Notes: generated from the letters alone by a model not told the origin. 32,799 bases of DNA from Sulfurimonas sp. (GCA_030949945.1 JAUZRZ010000040.1:1-32799), one strand, 5' to 3'. Positions 1-9,712 are shown, counted from the stretch's first letter. Made by a program: numbers and translations.

Positions 1-309
1 TTGCTACTATCGCAAAACCATTAAAACGACTGCCATAGAGTCCTTTTAAAACTAAAGAGTTTATACTATAAGCACTAGTTGTCACTTCTTGTGATTTTTG
101 TGCCTCTTTGACTTTTGATTTTACAAGCATATTTTTAAAGTCAACTCTTTGGTACTGTGCCCATAAGATTTTTTGACATGAAGCTCTACACCTTCACTCG
201 GTAAGTACCACCAAACTAAAATCCCGATTATTTTTGCAATAAGCAGAAGTATGAGTAGTTTTGTTATAGTGCTTAGAAGTTTAGCATTAGAAAGATTTTG
301 CATATACAT
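1..309 (-). CDS. gspC: Type II secretion inner-membrane protein GspC (partial, frameshifted)
   Basis: GspC is the inner-membrane subunit that links the type II secretion platform to the outer-membrane secretin. The start at 309 gives a short N-terminus and one membrane segment (LLILLLIAKIIGILVWW) followed by periplasmic sequence. The frame then closes near 121. One surplus base in the CCC run at about 160-162 explains this: after removing it the protein continues as AQYQRVDFKNMLVKSKVKEA and reaches SLVLKGLYGSRFNGFAIVA, the start of the GspC homology region, before running off the window. The frame-corrected gspN stop lies just inside this gene, so the two genes are translationally coupled. 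The assignment rests on the membrane topology, the LKGLYG motif and the operon; the frameshift is probably a read error. Confidence 0.7.
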
Positions 310-821
310 AAGCTCCTTCTTTGGACTTTTTAAACATTTTCATACTTTTTTTATACTTTTGCAAGCATTATATTTGTCGGTTCAAGTCTCGCACTTATAC
401 TATTTTGAAGTATCTCATACTCAGCATGTAACACACCAAACTCACCCTCTGCTTCAATGCTAAGGACTAAAGGATTAAAAGGTGTATATGTAACTTCTAG
501 TGCTTGGAGTTTAGATGGAAGATAGGACTCCACCAAAGAAGAGAGTTGTATATCTTTAAGGCTTAAAGAGTTGTAAAACACTAGTAGTCTTATATCTGCC
601 TCTTTGACGACACCTGCCTCTATCTCTTTAACACTTATCTCTAAGTTATCTACCCCTAAAGAGAATAGAGTCTCATCTAAACTCTCTTTTGAGATAACAA
701 TATGAAACTCTTTGAGCTTCTCTTCTAAAAGATAGTACAGACTTGTTTTTGGTACAAAAAGCATCAAGGCAAAAATAAAAAAGAGTGTGTAAGCTAAAAA
801 TCTTGAGAGTTTTTTTACCAT
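287..821 (-). CDS. gspN: Type II secretion GspN-like protein (C-terminal frameshift)
   Basis: A protein with one N-terminal membrane segment (FLAYTLFFIFALMLFV, residues 8-23) and a periplasmic remainder of about 150 residues. It overlaps gspM by 7 bases and sits in the GspN position. The uncorrected frame stops at 351 after NIMLAKV. Shifting by one base in the A/T run near 350 restores a tail reading KSMKMFKKSKEGAYVYAKSF with a stop at 287-289, which then overlaps the gspC start. Basic tails with a KEGAYVY-like ending are what I expect of GspN-type proteins, so I take the longer product as real. GspN is a non-essential accessory subunit in known systems. Identity is based mostly on position, size and topology. 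Confidence 0.6.
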
Positions 822-1222
822 TTTATCTCCATCTCTAAACTAGCTGTAGTATCGCTAAGTCGTTTTATTTTCAAGCTAGTAATATTAAAAGAGGCATTTA
901 ATATTTTACCCATTAGAGTGTTTAAAACCTTTGTATCTATACTACTTGCACTTATCTTCATAAACTTCTTTTCGCGTTTTATTTTGAGTTTTGCAGCTTT
1001 TATAGAGGGGTGATTGAGTATGCTCTCAAGACTCTTTTTTATCTTTTTTTTATCCCCATAGACAGATTTAAGAGCATTAAGATCAACTGCTAGTGCCTCA
1101 CTCACAGCGAACTCACTTTTAGCTTCGATTAGCTCCTCTTTAACTCCGCTCAACTTAAAAAACAGAAATATAATAACAACAACTAAAAGTCCACCAATGT
1201 GAAGAGGATTTACCTGATTCAT
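815..1222 (-). CDS. gspM: Type II secretion GspM-like inner-membrane protein
   Basis: A 135-residue protein with a single N-terminal membrane segment (IGGLLVVVIIFLFFKL, residues 9-24), a helical linker rich in Glu and Lys, and a small C-terminal alpha/beta domain. This is the GspM layout: GspM pairs with GspL through a ferredoxin-like periplasmic domain and steadies the assembly platform. Its ATG overlaps the gspL stop in an ATGA arrangement (1219-1222), and its own end overlaps gspN. The length is slightly below the usual 150-170 residues. The sequence itself is poorly conserved, so the call depends on topology and the place between gspL and gspN. Confidence 0.65.
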   Translation of the reverse strand: MNQVNPLHIGGLLVVVIIFLFFKLSGVKEELIEAKSEFAVSEALAVDLNALKSVYGDKKKIKKSLESILNHPSIKAAKLKIKREKKFMKISASSIDTKVLNTLMGKILNASFNITSLKIKRLSDTTASLEMEIKW

Positions 1223-2192
1223 AAACTCACCTCCACTTTCATAACTTCATTTTTAAAAGATGTTTTAAGCTTGAATTTTTTTGCCTTTAACTTTGAGAGA
1301 AGCGTTCTCTCGCTCCCTTTTTTCACACCTGTAATGCTAACAAAAAGTTTTTTATCTTTATACTCAAGAAGAGTTATCTTCTGCTCTGATTTTAGAGGCA
1401 TTTTTAAAAAAGTGCTATTGCCTCACGGAGTTTTGTTTGTCTTTTATGTATTTTTGAGTATTTACTATGAGTTGATCTGTTTTGAATCATCGTAGCTTGG
1501 AGTCCGTACTTAGAAAAAAGTGCCTCTTTTTTTTGAACTATCTCCTCATACTTAGCGTTTGCAACAAAAATCTCCACTAAAAGTATAAGGATTAAAACTA
1601 CCATACCTGCAGCAATTTTATAGAGGCTGTTATTATCTACAATATGCCCAAACTGCTGGAGTTTAATGCTATGTTTTGAGAGTTTTATATCATCAAGTTT
1701 TAACTCTTGTTTTACTTCAAGCCAATCACTAGGAACTAAGAGAAGCAAACCATCTTTTACATAGATACTCTCATCCTCGTTGATACTCATAGGTACCTCG
1801 ATATGGGCAAACTCACACTGAGCAAAATGCACACTTGCTATATCTGCACTACTAATTCCTTTACTCGAAATCAAATCAAGGATTTTTTTATCTTCGTAGG
1901 CAAAAAGGATAAACTCCTCTTCATCTTTATAAGCATAGTATGAGTAGTGTCCCTCGGGGAGTGAGTCTTCAAAGATAGAGGGCAGTAGCTTTTTTACTTC
2001 ACGAACACTTGAAAGGGGCAGAGAGATTTTTTTGACCCAGTAGATTTTTACAGAGAGAATAAGTGCTAACTTTTCTCCCTTCTCACAAGTTAGAATTTCC
2101 CTGTCGTCTGGGTCTAAAAAAACAAGACGACTACTGCGTTTAAAGTTCGTAAACAAAGTTAGACCCTTTTTTAGTTTGTATATTATACTCAA
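1219..2192 (-). CDS. gspL: Type II secretion protein GspL (one frameshift)
   Basis: GspL bridges the cytoplasmic ATPase GspE and the inner-membrane platform. The first part (about 196 residues) is cytoplasmic, followed by one membrane segment (AAGMVVLILILLVEIFV) and a periplasmic part. The frame stops at 1404 right after REAIALF, while a second open stretch starts at 1401. One missing base in the T-run around 1406-1412 joins them as ALFLKMPLKSEQKITLLEY, giving about 322 residues with a complete ferredoxin-like C-terminus that ends in an ATGA overlap with gspM. If the ATG at 2192 is used the gene overlaps gspK by 53 bases; a TTG at 2156 with AAAGGG upstream is an alternative start. The indel sits in a homopolymer, so a sequencing error is likely. 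Confidence 0.7.
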
Positions 2193-3039
2193 AACTCATT
2201 TTGGTATATGCTCCATTTAAAGTTATATCTAAGTCTATCTGCACGATGGGTACAAAAGTCTTAGCATGAAAAGTTTCTTCTAAAAGCTTTTTTTCATCTT
2301 CACTTATATCTAAATCACTCATACTATCGTAAGAGCCCCCACCCGCACTTAAGAGTTCTGCTCGATCTCGCTCACATCCAAGCATAAACTCCCAGACTTC
2401 AGGAGTGGCATAGTTTACATCTATGCTTATGTTTCTATCTGGCGTATAGTAAAAAAGCTGTGAGAAGTGCACATTTGAGAGTGCATTATCATGATACTCT
2501 TTAGTATAAAAATCGTTTATTCTCTCAAGATGTTTAGCAGAGGCAATATAGTCTCGAAATAGATAAGGATTTTCATCAAATATAGTGCTATTATAGCTAT
2601 TATCTTCTTTAATACCTCCAATATTATCAAAAAGTATATCTATATATGATGCATTAATATTGTACCTTCCTAGATATTGTGAGAGAAGTGCACCTGTTGC
2701 AGGAGTAAGCATAGCAGGGTTAAACTTCATTCTTGCACTTTTAATTCTAAGTAAAATCTCAACTCCCTTGTACTCAAATGGAATAAATGCAACTTGTGAG
2801 AGAAGTAGGTATAAATCACTACTCGAGTTGTTATCAACCCCAACTTCTAGCTCTTTAGAAGTTCGCAAAATATTTAATATATCCTCAACGATAATATTTC
2901 TTTGATAGAGTGCATTCTCCTCTTGTACTATTTGGCTTGCATCATTTACCTGCCCCAGTCCATAACCTATGGCAACTGTTATAACTATAACAAACATTAG
3001 TGTTATAAGGAGGGCTATAGCACTGCGACCTCTTTGCAT
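2140..3039 (-). CDS. gspK: Type II secretion minor pseudopilin GspK
   Basis: GspK is the large minor pseudopilin that caps the tip of the secretion pseudopilus. The 299-residue protein opens with a short basic leader and a hydrophobic pilin-like helix (SAIALLITLMFVIVITVAIG), then a long periplasmic domain. Residues around FNPAMLTPATGALLSQYLG and the later IDVNYATPEVWEFM correspond to the two-part helical insertion typical of GspK; FNPAML matches the family's N-N-x-Y/L stretch only loosely. The start codon overlaps the gspF stop by one base (TAATG). The gene is uninterrupted. Length matches the family (about 300-330). Confidence 0.75.
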   Translation of the reverse strand: MQRGRSAIALLITLMFVIVITVAIGYGLGQVNDASQIVQEENALYQRNIIVEDILNILRTSKELEVGVDNNSSSDLYLLLSQVAFIPFEYKGVEILLRIKSARMKFNPAMLTPATGALLSQYLGRYNINASYIDILFDNIGGIKEDNSYNSTIFDENPYLFRDYIASAKHLERINDFYTKEYHDNALSNVHFSQLFYYTPDRNISIDVNYATPEVWEFMLGCERDRAELLSAGGGSYDSMSDLDISEDEKKLLEETFHAKTFVPIVQIDLDITLNGAYTKMSFEYNIQTKKGSNFVYEL

Positions 3040-4252
3040 TAAGAGATACTCATAGAGAAGATTGGGAGCAACATGGCTGCCACTATAAAACCGATGCTTC
3101 CACCCACAAAAAGCATAAGAGCTGGTTCTAACAGTGTTAGTAAAAGTGCAATTTTATCACGGTTTTCTTCAAAATAAAGCTCTGAGATATGGGTTAAAAT
3201 ACTCTCTAACTCTGATGTCTCTTCCCCTAAAGCAATAGACTGGGTAAATGCTATATCTATCGTTTTTCCTGACTCATTAAGTGCGGCAGAGAGGAGTTTT
3301 CCCTCAACAACTTTTTTACTAGCAGCTACAAAAATCTCTTTTATCACACGGTTGTTTAAGATATTTGCACTGAGGTTAATTGTTTGGACAAAAGGCACAC
3401 CTGAGCGTGTTAGCAAAGAGGCAATATATGAAAAACGAGCAAGCTCACTCTTCATGGCAATTGCGCCAAAGAGCGGGAGTTTTAGCATAAACTTGTCCAC
3501 ACCATAAGCAAAAGCATACACTTTTTTCTTTAGAGTTACAAAGACCACAACTACTAAAAAGATAATCCCTAACATAAGTTGAAAATTATTTGAGAAGAAC
3601 TCTCCTGCTGCTATTACAAACTGTGTTGGCATAGGCAGTTCTTGATCCATACTCTCAAATATACCTGTAATTTGAGGCACTACAAAGGTAAGCATAAAGG
3701 CTATCATAACAAGTGAGATGATAATCATAAAAACAGGATAAGCAAAAGCCCCTTTTATCTCTTTATGAATTCTATCTTGCTCTTTTAAAAAACGCGAAAG
3801 TTCTAAAAGTACTTCATCTAAGATGCCTCCGCTCTCACTCACTTTAATAGACTCTTTAAAAAATGCTGGCAACTCAACTATAGTTTGTGCCTCTAAAGCA
3901 GCATAAAAGTTCTGTCCCTCATCTAAATGTGTACTCACGGTACTCAAAAATAGTTTCATCTTTTTGTTACTAGCATAATGAGACTGCACAACTCTAAGTG
4001 CAGAGACTATACTAATCCCAGACTTGATATACATAGAGAGTTCTCTTGAGAGTGCTGAGAGTTCATTAGGTGGGATTTTATATTTCGATGAGAAGTCAAA
4101 GTTTTCAAAAAGTGAGGGAGACTCTTCTTCTAAGGATTGGTAGATTACACCGATGGACTTTAGTTTTGATCTGGCTTCTGCGATAGAGAGTGCTTCAACC
4201 CTCGTCTTTTACTTTTTCCCTCTGCATTTATACCTTTATACTTAAAAATCAT
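3039..4252 (-). CDS. gspF: Type II secretion inner-membrane platform protein GspF (one frameshift)
   Basis: GspF is the polytopic inner-membrane protein at the centre of the secretion platform. The uninterrupted part covers 331 residues with two T2SS-F helical domains and three hydrophobic segments (VFMIIISLVMIAFMLTFVV, LMLGIIFLVVVVFVTL, LMLFVGGSIGFIVAAMLLP). It begins at an internal Met. Upstream, the ATG at 4252 overlaps the pseudopilin stop as ATGA and reads MIFKYKGINAEGKSKRRG; one missing G at about 4197-4201 brings this into frame with VEALSIAEARSKLKSIGV, the usual GspF N-terminus. Corrected length is about 403 residues, normal for the family. The coupled start and the conserved N-terminus support the longer gene. 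Confidence 0.85.
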
Positions 4253-4773
4253 CGTGCTACTTCTTGTACTAAACGCTCTTTAAAGTCAACTAACTCTTCA
4301 AGATGGGCATATACTTTAGTAGGCTCAAAGTAACTTGTATAGTCATAAGTTTTCTCTTTATAGACAACTATAATCTGGTCTGAAATTAAATTTTTATGCA
4401 TAGTAAATGAGAAACAGATGTTCTCTTCTCTCCCCTCTTCATCAAAAAAAACTCCCTCGTTTTGTCTTACTGGACCTTGATTAAAATCATATCTATACAC
4501 TTCTATACTCTCATCCAAAAAAGCTTTTACTTCACCTTTTTGTTTCACACCATCACTGTAAACACTACAACTCTCACACGAATCTAAACAGAGCAGTCTG
4601 ACTTCGCGCACATCCTCTTCCATAAAGCCAAGAAGATACTCTTTAAGGTTTGCTAAGCTCGGAGCTACTTTACTCTCGCCTACATTTTGTAATTTACTTA
4701 CAGCCAGAGTATAAACCACCCCTATAATGACAATAACAATCATCAACTCAATAAGAGAAAAAGCCTTTTTCAC
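4249..4773 (-). CDS. Type II secretion minor pseudopilin (GspH/I/J class)
   Basis: A 174-residue pilin-like protein with leader MKKA followed by FSLIELMIVIVIIGVVYTL, the prepilin peptidase recognition and hydrophobic helix with Glu at mature position 5. The residue before the cut is Ala rather than the common Gly. The remainder has no recognisable family motif, but contains a cysteine cluster (CLDSCESC) that may form disulfides in the periplasm. It lies 5 bases downstream of gspG and overlaps gspF by 4 bases, so it is part of the operon. It is one of the minor pseudopilins, but I cannot say whether it replaces GspH, I or J. Confidence 0.75.
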   Translation of the reverse strand: MKKAFSLIELMIVIVIIGVVYTLAVSKLQNVGESKVAPSLANLKEYLLGFMEEDVREVRLLCLDSCESCSVYSDGVKQKGEVKAFLDESIEVYRYDFNQGPVRQNEGVFFDEEGREENICFSFTMHKNLISDQIIVVYKEKTYDYTSYFEPTKVYAHLEELVDFKERLVQEVAR

Positions 4774-4778
4774 TCTCT

Positions 4779-5193
4779 TTACTTACACTCACTTAAACGA
4801 ATATCTTTACCTTCATCTTTGCCACCCTCTTTTTTATCAGCACCTAAAGAGATAAGTTCAATATCACCATCATTGTTTAAGTAGATAAACTCTTGACCCC
4901 AAGAATCTTTTGGCATTTTTGCATCTTTAAAGTACATATCTGACTCAGTTAAGATTTTTAGCCCCTCTTCTGTTGAAGGATAAACACTATTTTTTATCTT
5001 GTACATATCAAGCGCACCATCATAAATAGACTTCATCTGTACACAAACTAAGTCGCGTTTAGCAGCTTCACCTTTGCCTGTTAGAGCGGGCATAACCATA
5101 GCAGCCTAGAAGTCCTAAGATAACGATAACTATCATGAGTTCTATGAGAGAGAAAGCCGAGTGGTGTAATTTTTTACTATTTTTTCTTTGCAT
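4779..5193 (-). CDS. gspG: Type II secretion major pseudopilin GspG (one frameshift)
   Basis: GspG is the major pseudopilin. The ATG at 5193 opens MQRKNSKKLHHSAFSLIELM, then IVIVILGLLG, after which the frame is lost. Removing one of the two G bases at about 5106-5108 gives LLAAMVMPALTGKGEAAKRD and a continuous protein of about 137 residues. It contains the family region YKIKNSVYPSTEEGLKIL and the C-terminal WGQEFIYLNN and SLGADKKEGG motifs, which in GspG carry the calcium site (here the C-terminus reads GGKDEGKDIRL). The -1 residue at the processing site is Ala, as in the neighbouring pseudopilin. First gene of the operon. Confidence 0.85.
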
Positions 5194-5220
5194 ACGAAAG
5201 CCTTGAGATTTGTTTTAGTT

Positions 5221-5226
5221 ATTATA
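5221..5226 (-). promoter_or_regulatory. Candidate -10 box for the type II secretion operon
   Basis: On the minus strand the sequence TATAAT lies 27 bases upstream of the gspG start codon. The region before it is T-rich (CCTTTTTAAAC) and has no clear -35 box, as is common for sigma-70 promoters in Campylobacterota. No other promoter-like sequence is visible between gspG and the rhodanese gene. Confidence 0.45.
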
Positions 5227-5292
5227 GTTTAAAAAGGTTACGTTATGGAGACTAAATGAAAATTTATGAGGAATTTAGCTAGAGATTTTACA

Positions 5293-5320
5293 AGAAGTCA
5301 GAGTTAAAACTATGACTTCT
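5293..5320. terminator. Hairpin downstream of the rhodanese gene
   Basis: Arms AGAAGTCA and TGACTTCT pair perfectly over 8 bases around a 12-base loop. It lies 12 bases beyond the rhodanese stop codon (minus strand) and before the type II secretion promoter. There is no strong T-run on the exit side, so its efficiency as an intrinsic terminator is uncertain. Confidence 0.4.
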
Positions 5321-5332
5321 CATAAAAAAATC

Positions 5333-5794
5333 TTATTTTAGTGGTGCATTTTTCACACTGTTTGCAACTGCGAGTGCTGCGATACCACCTTTAAGTAAGT
5401 GAATATTTTTAAAACCAATTTGTTTAAGACCCATTGATGCAAGTAAAGCACGAGCACCAGAGTGGCATACTACTACTATTGGTTTATCTGTAGGAAGTTT
5501 TTTCAAGTTTTTTGCTTCAAAAAGATTCTCTAAAGGAATTTTTACAGAGTTATCTGTAACGAGACTAATTACTGTTGTTTCACCTTTCGTACGAACATCA
5601 AGAAGGATAAAATCTTTTTTCTCTCGCAACATCTTCATAACCGACTCACCATCTACTGTGAGTTTAGAGTTTGCTAAATTCTGCTGTGTGAGGTGCGAGT
5701 AAAACTTATTGAGTTTCCCTGCCTGAACGCTGTCAAATGCCATAGCAGAAACTGAGAGTGAAATGATAGATATAAATGTTATGAGTTTATTCAT
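5333..5794 (-). CDS. Periplasmic rhodanese-domain protein
   Basis: A 153-residue single-domain rhodanese with an N-terminal signal peptide (LITFISIISLSVSAMA, cut before FDSVQ). The domain runs from about residue 50, with FILLDVRTKGE as the first conserved strand and VVVCHSGARALLASMGL holding the catalytic cysteine loop CHSGAR, then HLLKGGIAAL. Rhodaneses of this kind move sulfane sulfur; a periplasmic one would suit a sulfur-oxidising lifestyle, but the substrate is unknown. A good ribosome site AAGGAG lies at 5805-5810 and a TATAAT at 5817-5822 (minus strand), so it is probably transcribed alone. Confidence 0.85.
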   Translation of the reverse strand: MNKLITFISIISLSVSAMAFDSVQAGKLNKFYSHLTQQNLANSKLTVDGESVMKMLREKKDFILLDVRTKGETTVISLVTDNSVKIPLENLFEAKNLKKLPTDKPIVVVCHSGARALLASMGLKQIGFKNIHLLKGGIAALAVANSVKNAPLK

Positions 5795-5910
5795 ATTATA
5801 TTATCTCCTTATTTAAATTATAAGGTAATTATATGATTTAAATCTGTGTTTTTACTGAAGACAATCTTGATGTTTTATTTTACTGATTATAGTTTAAGGG
5901 GAAATATAAA

Positions 5911-5939
5911 TTTCTACCCGTAATAGATACGAGTAGAAA
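5911..5939. terminator. Hairpin between the rhodanese promoter and the lipoprotein 3' end
   Basis: TTTCTAC and GTAGAAA form a 7-base stem extended by CGT/ACG past one mismatch, around a 7-base loop. It lies about 50 bases past the end of the large lipoprotein gene on the minus strand and is the best terminator candidate for it. Adjacent A/T runs occur on both sides. Confidence 0.45.
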
Positions 5940-5990
5940 ATGAAGAAAATTGATTTTCTATAATTTTCTTATGGAAAATAAACAGAGCAA

Positions 5991-8476
5991 TCAGGTAGCC
6001 CTTGTCTCATTTAAAAATGTAATAGCATCAGCTTTTTGAGTAAAGAACCCTACAGTAGTGAAGTTATCATCAACACTAATGACATTCTGATCTGTTGAGT
6101 AAAAATAACTTGTCGTACCATCACTAAGAGTAGTATCAGTTGCCAAAATAGGATTTGCTACAAACCCTAAATCTACAGTAGTCGAACTAGTATCTCCATC
6201 AGCTACAAACTCTGCTGTAGTAGTTGTACTTGTGTAAGTCGTTAATGCTCGACATGCCGACGGAATTGTATTCCCTGGTGTATATCCTATCTGGTAGTAA
6301 CTGTTTCCAACTAGTGTATGTGCAGTTGCTGTAGCTTCAGACACTATTGGCTCAGCTATTGCACTTCCAATAGTTTTCGCTGCTGCTATGATGTCATCTC
6401 TTTGCAATTTTTATTCCCATGATGGCTGCACTCAATTGATCTGTACTCTGTTGATGCTTTATCTGTCCAGCCCCTATAAACATTTGCAGTTCCTGTACCT
6501 TCTGGATCTGCAAGAGTAAAGAATGTGTTATCTTCTCATATCAACATATCTATCAGCTAAATTTGAGAAAACTAAGCCATATACACTAGACCCAGCTACT
6601 AACTCTTTGTATTCCCAAGTTCCTGCATTATGGCTTAGATTACAGTACTTCCAGTTCACACTGTTTTGAATCTCTTTCATATTTCCTGTGTCGCCTACAG
6701 ATAATGTAGTGCATTCGCATCAAAAGCTAAGACCAACCTCTCCATCTCCCTATAAACCAATTATTATAAGTTGCAGTAGTATTTATAAAGTTTTCTAAAG
6801 TAGTGAAATAGGCTTCATTCTGTGCAAACCAATCTCTTTGCTTTTCATTAATTCCAGAAATGAATCTTTTGAAACTCTAAATGCATTCATGTTAGCTTTA
6901 GCACCCGTACTAAATGTTACATTTTTGTCTAAAAAGTCAATATAACGTGTTTTACCCGAAAGATCTTCAGAGGATAGTAAAATAACTTCAGCATTGTAAA
7001 AAGGAACATTTAATATCTTACTATCACTACTTATCGAAAAGCTAGCTGCTGTAACTAGTTCATCTTTAACCCAAGTGCTTCCTGAGAGTTTATAGCCTGA
7101 GTTATAATTATTGGGTGCCGTCTCATCTGTACCAAAGATATATACCTGATCATTCTCAGTTAGCTCTAATGTAGTGAGATCCAAAACTTGTTGATACTAT
7201 TCCAAGACCTTCACCTAAACCATTTACATCACTATCTCTCCAAATATTATACCAAGCATATGGAAATGTAAATGGTAAAGTCGCACTTAAATCGCCTCCA
7301 GCCACTGCTTCTTCAATAGCCTCTGTTTCAAGTTCTCCTTGTATTTGCTCAAAGCCTTCATTCATGTAGTAGTAAAGCTTATCTCCAACAGATTTAGTTC
7401 TTGTATCACCTTGAAGGGCTTTGATTTCATCTTCAAGTGATAAAAACTCATACTCTGTCATTCCAGCACTTTGTAAGACTGCTTGAACATCTGTAGCATT
7501 TACATCACTTATTTCTAACATTCTAAGAATCTCTTGAGCATGTAGAAGAGAGAAATCTGAATCTATAATAACACTTAGTTCAGCATCTGTCGGAGGAGTT
7601 GTATTGTTTTGTATAGCATCTTCAATCTCACTTTGAATAGCACTGATTTTAGTTCCTATTACTGCTGTTTCATTCACATCATTACCAATTATAGTATCAA
7701 TATGCCCGATAATAGCATCTGTGCTATCTGTAACATTATCATCTAAATCAGTATCAGCAGTCACAACACTTTGTACTACTGTTGTTAGAGTATCTACATT
7801 ACTCTGTAGTGCTAAGTTTTTATATAGCTCTTCTGCAATCTCTTTTGTACTAGCAGTAACACCTGCACTCTCTTTTGCTTTGGCTAAAACTTCAATAGTT
7901 TTTTGAAGTTTAAGGGCTGCTTTTAAAAGAGTTGCATCAGTTTTAGCTTCTGCTACTGGGTCAAGACTAAGGTCTGCATCAGTAGGAAGTTCTAGCATTG
8001 TTCTAACAGCACTCTCTGCTTCTTCTTGTGTCTTGTTAGCATCTTTAATGAAAGAGTGCACCATAGTTGAAATAGGAGAAACATTTACAACCACTCCCTC
8101 ACGATAAGAGAGCTTTTAACTTTCCGGTAAAATCAGCACCTGTATCAACATCAAAGCCACTATATATAAGCAAAGGTGCATCTTGATAGTCAGGATATTC
8201 AGTTTTTTGAGCTGCTGTTAGTGTTAAAGAGAAAGTTCCATTTGCATCTGTATAAGAGGCTGGTTCTACTCCTATCTGACAGTAACCATCATTACTTAAA
8301 TCTAAACAGACGGTAGCTTGTGAAAGATAACCATCTACACCTACACCTATGAGTGTTGTATCTGAATTGACTGGAGGAGGAGTACTGCTACTATCACTCC
8401 CACACCCAGTCATACCAAGTAGCATTGCTACACTAAGTGACAGAAATGTTGTTTGCATTTTGCATTTTTTTTTCAT
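5991..8476 (-). pseudogene. Large surface lipoprotein, broken by several frameshifts
   Basis: The start at 8476 gives a lipoprotein signal (SLSVAMLLGMTGC, then a Ser-rich linker GSDSSSTPPP) with AGAAGGAA as ribosome site. The protein continues as a carboxypeptidase-regulatory-like start (GVDGYLSQATVCLDLSNDGYC, then SYTDANGTFSL), a long helical Asp/Thr-rich middle (TMVHSFIKDANKTQEEAESA and following), and a beta-rich C-terminus with YYQIGYTPGNTIPSACRAL. Frame changes occur near 8110, 7190, 6850, 6730, 6530 and 6410, and each can be repaired by a single-base change. The pieces add up to about 820 residues in one gene. I do not recognise a named family; secreted lipoproteins with this layout are common in sulfur-oxidising Campylobacterota. 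Clustered single-base indels suggest errors or recent inactivation. Confidence 0.65.
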
Positions 8477-8617
8477 CTATTATTCCTTCTTTTTTAAACA
8501 AAGTTTACTCTTTATTATTTTAAAATAATATTAAACAACGAAAAAGCTACTATATGACAATTTTAATAGTTTGGTATCAAAAATTTGTATTTTTTAAGTA
8601 GTGTGATTGTTAAATAA

Positions 8618-8731
8618 GGAGGACTCTTCTCCAGATACCTGCGGCACATAATCATAAAAGGTGTGCTGCTGCATTCCTGCTCTGACACGTTGTCTTTTAT
8701 AACCATTGCACAGGTCTAAAGAAGAGAACTG
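8618..8731 (-). ncRNA. ffs: Signal recognition particle RNA (4.5S, small bacterial type)
   Basis: Read on the minus strand, 8665-8690 contains GTGTCAGAGCAGGAATGCAG followed by CAGCACAC. This is SRP domain IV: GTCAG on one side, the GGAA tetraloop, and AGCAGC on the other. The 5' end CTCTTCTTTAGACCTG pairs with the 3' end CAGGTATCTGGAGAAGAG, closing a single long hairpin of roughly 110 nucleotides, as expected for the small bacterial form that binds Ffh and targets nascent membrane proteins. Ends are approximate. It lies between the lipoprotein start and the Hpt gene and is read in the same direction. Confidence 0.88.
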
Positions 8732-8754
8732 AAAGTATAGCTAAAAAAAATTAT

Positions 8755-9089
8755 TTATATCTTAATTGTCGATACGGCTCTTGTTATTGCTTCTAAATAC
8801 TTTGCATATTCAAATGTAGTATCCGCCTCAGCTCCTGCTACTTCTATCTCTTTAGCCATCTCATAAAGTTCGTTAAAGCATAGGTTACCGGAGCTTCCCT
8901 TTAGAGTGAGCAGCCGTTCTGATAGTTGCATAATCATCTCCATCAATAGCTGACTTTAATCTAGCTAGTAGTGGCTGGGTCTCTTCTATGTAGCTACTTA
9001 AAGTAGTGGTATATGTTTTGATTTTAATCCAATATTTTTGCCATCTCATCATAATCTAAATCGGAATAATCTGGGTGTGAAAGTGCCAT
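8755..9089 (-). CDS. Histidine phosphotransfer (Hpt) domain protein (two frameshifts)
   Basis: The start at 9089 follows AAGGAAA by 8 bases and reads MALSHPDYSDLDYDEMAKIL. After one indel near 9030 the protein goes on as TTTLSSYIEETQPLLARLKS, then AIDGDDYATIRTAAHS. After a second near 8897 it reads LKGSSGNLCFNELYEMAKEI to the stop at 8755. The joined AAHSLKGSSGNLC is the Hpt motif with the phospho-accepting His, in an all-helical protein of about 110 residues. Hpt proteins pass phosphate between hybrid kinases and response regulators. No kinase or regulator is adjacent, so partners are unknown. Both breaks are single-base and the motif is intact. Confidence 0.75.
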
Positions 9090-9137
9090 AATAGAAGTTT
9101 CCTTATAATTTTCCACTATAATAACAAAAAATACTTT

Positions 9138-9145
9138 AAGGAAAG
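9138..9145 (+). promoter_or_regulatory. Ribosome binding site setting a TTG start at 9151
   Basis: AAGGAAAG stands 5 bases before a TTG that opens IYLVIALRK. No ATG in this frame is available before the conserved N-terminal strand, so the gene probably starts with TTG. The gap 9090-9150 between this gene and the divergent Hpt gene must carry both promoters. Confidence 0.5.
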
Positions 9146-9150
9146 CATAT

Positions 9151-9712
9151 TTGATTTATCTAGTTATAGCACTTCGTAAGTGAGGCTCAGGCCTTTGTTG
9201 ATAAGTATAGACTTACAAAAACTAAGCTAGGGAAGTATCTGCTTTACCATGATAAAACAAGAACTATAATCATCAGTGGCATGGGTGTGAGCCATGCAAG
9301 AGAAGCGACACAAACACTCATAAACAACTTTGATATAAGTGATGAGGATATATTTGTAAACATAGGGATATGTGGGGCAAAGAAAGATTACAAGATAGGG
9401 TCACTTTTAGAAATCGGTGAAGTTATATATGATGGTATATCTTATATGTTTGAGAAAAAGTAAAAAAAGTATTGTCTGTGTTTATGAAGATAGTGAGTCG
9501 AAGAGAAGTATGAGATTGTAGATATGGAATCATATGGATTTTTAGATGCTGTTACTGCACTCTCCTGCTATCAAAACTTTTCATATTTTAAAAGTAGTAA
9601 GTGACCATTTTGAACCGCAAACTGTTACAAAAGAGAATACTAAATCACTTCTATTTAAAGTGATTAATGATATAAATAAACTTACTAGTTCATTCATAGG
9701 AATTTTAATGAA
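9151..9712 (+). pseudogene. Nucleoside phosphorylase/nucleosidase family protein, frameshifted
   Basis: Reconstructed from at least three frames: MIYLVIALRK, EAQAFVDKYRLTKTKLGKYL, then TIIISGMGVSHAREATQTLI, IFVNIGICGAKKDYKIGSLL, IVDMESYGF and KVVSDHFEP. The order (N-terminal strand, GMG loop, NIGICGA, DMES, SDHF-like Asp) is that of the PNP/MTA-SAH nucleosidase superfamily; DMES and the later Asp are the usual ribose and base contacts. Breaks fall near 9180, 9462-9500 and 9545. The 3' end is at or just past the nagZ start (9708), so the two are coupled. Substrate cannot be told from sequence. It may be a housekeeping purine or futalosine-type enzyme, or may act with the recycling operon that follows. 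Confidence 0.6.

Noticed and set aside
1401..1415. Programmed ribosomal frameshift in gspL
   Set aside because: The T-run before AAAAATG might look slippery, but similar single-base breaks occur in many unrelated genes here, and no GspL is known to need frameshifting. A homopolymer error is simpler.
8618..8731. tRNA or tmRNA at the hairpin-rich region before the Hpt gene
   Set aside because: There is no T-loop or CCA end; the GTCAG, GGAA and AGCAGC elements identify SRP RNA.
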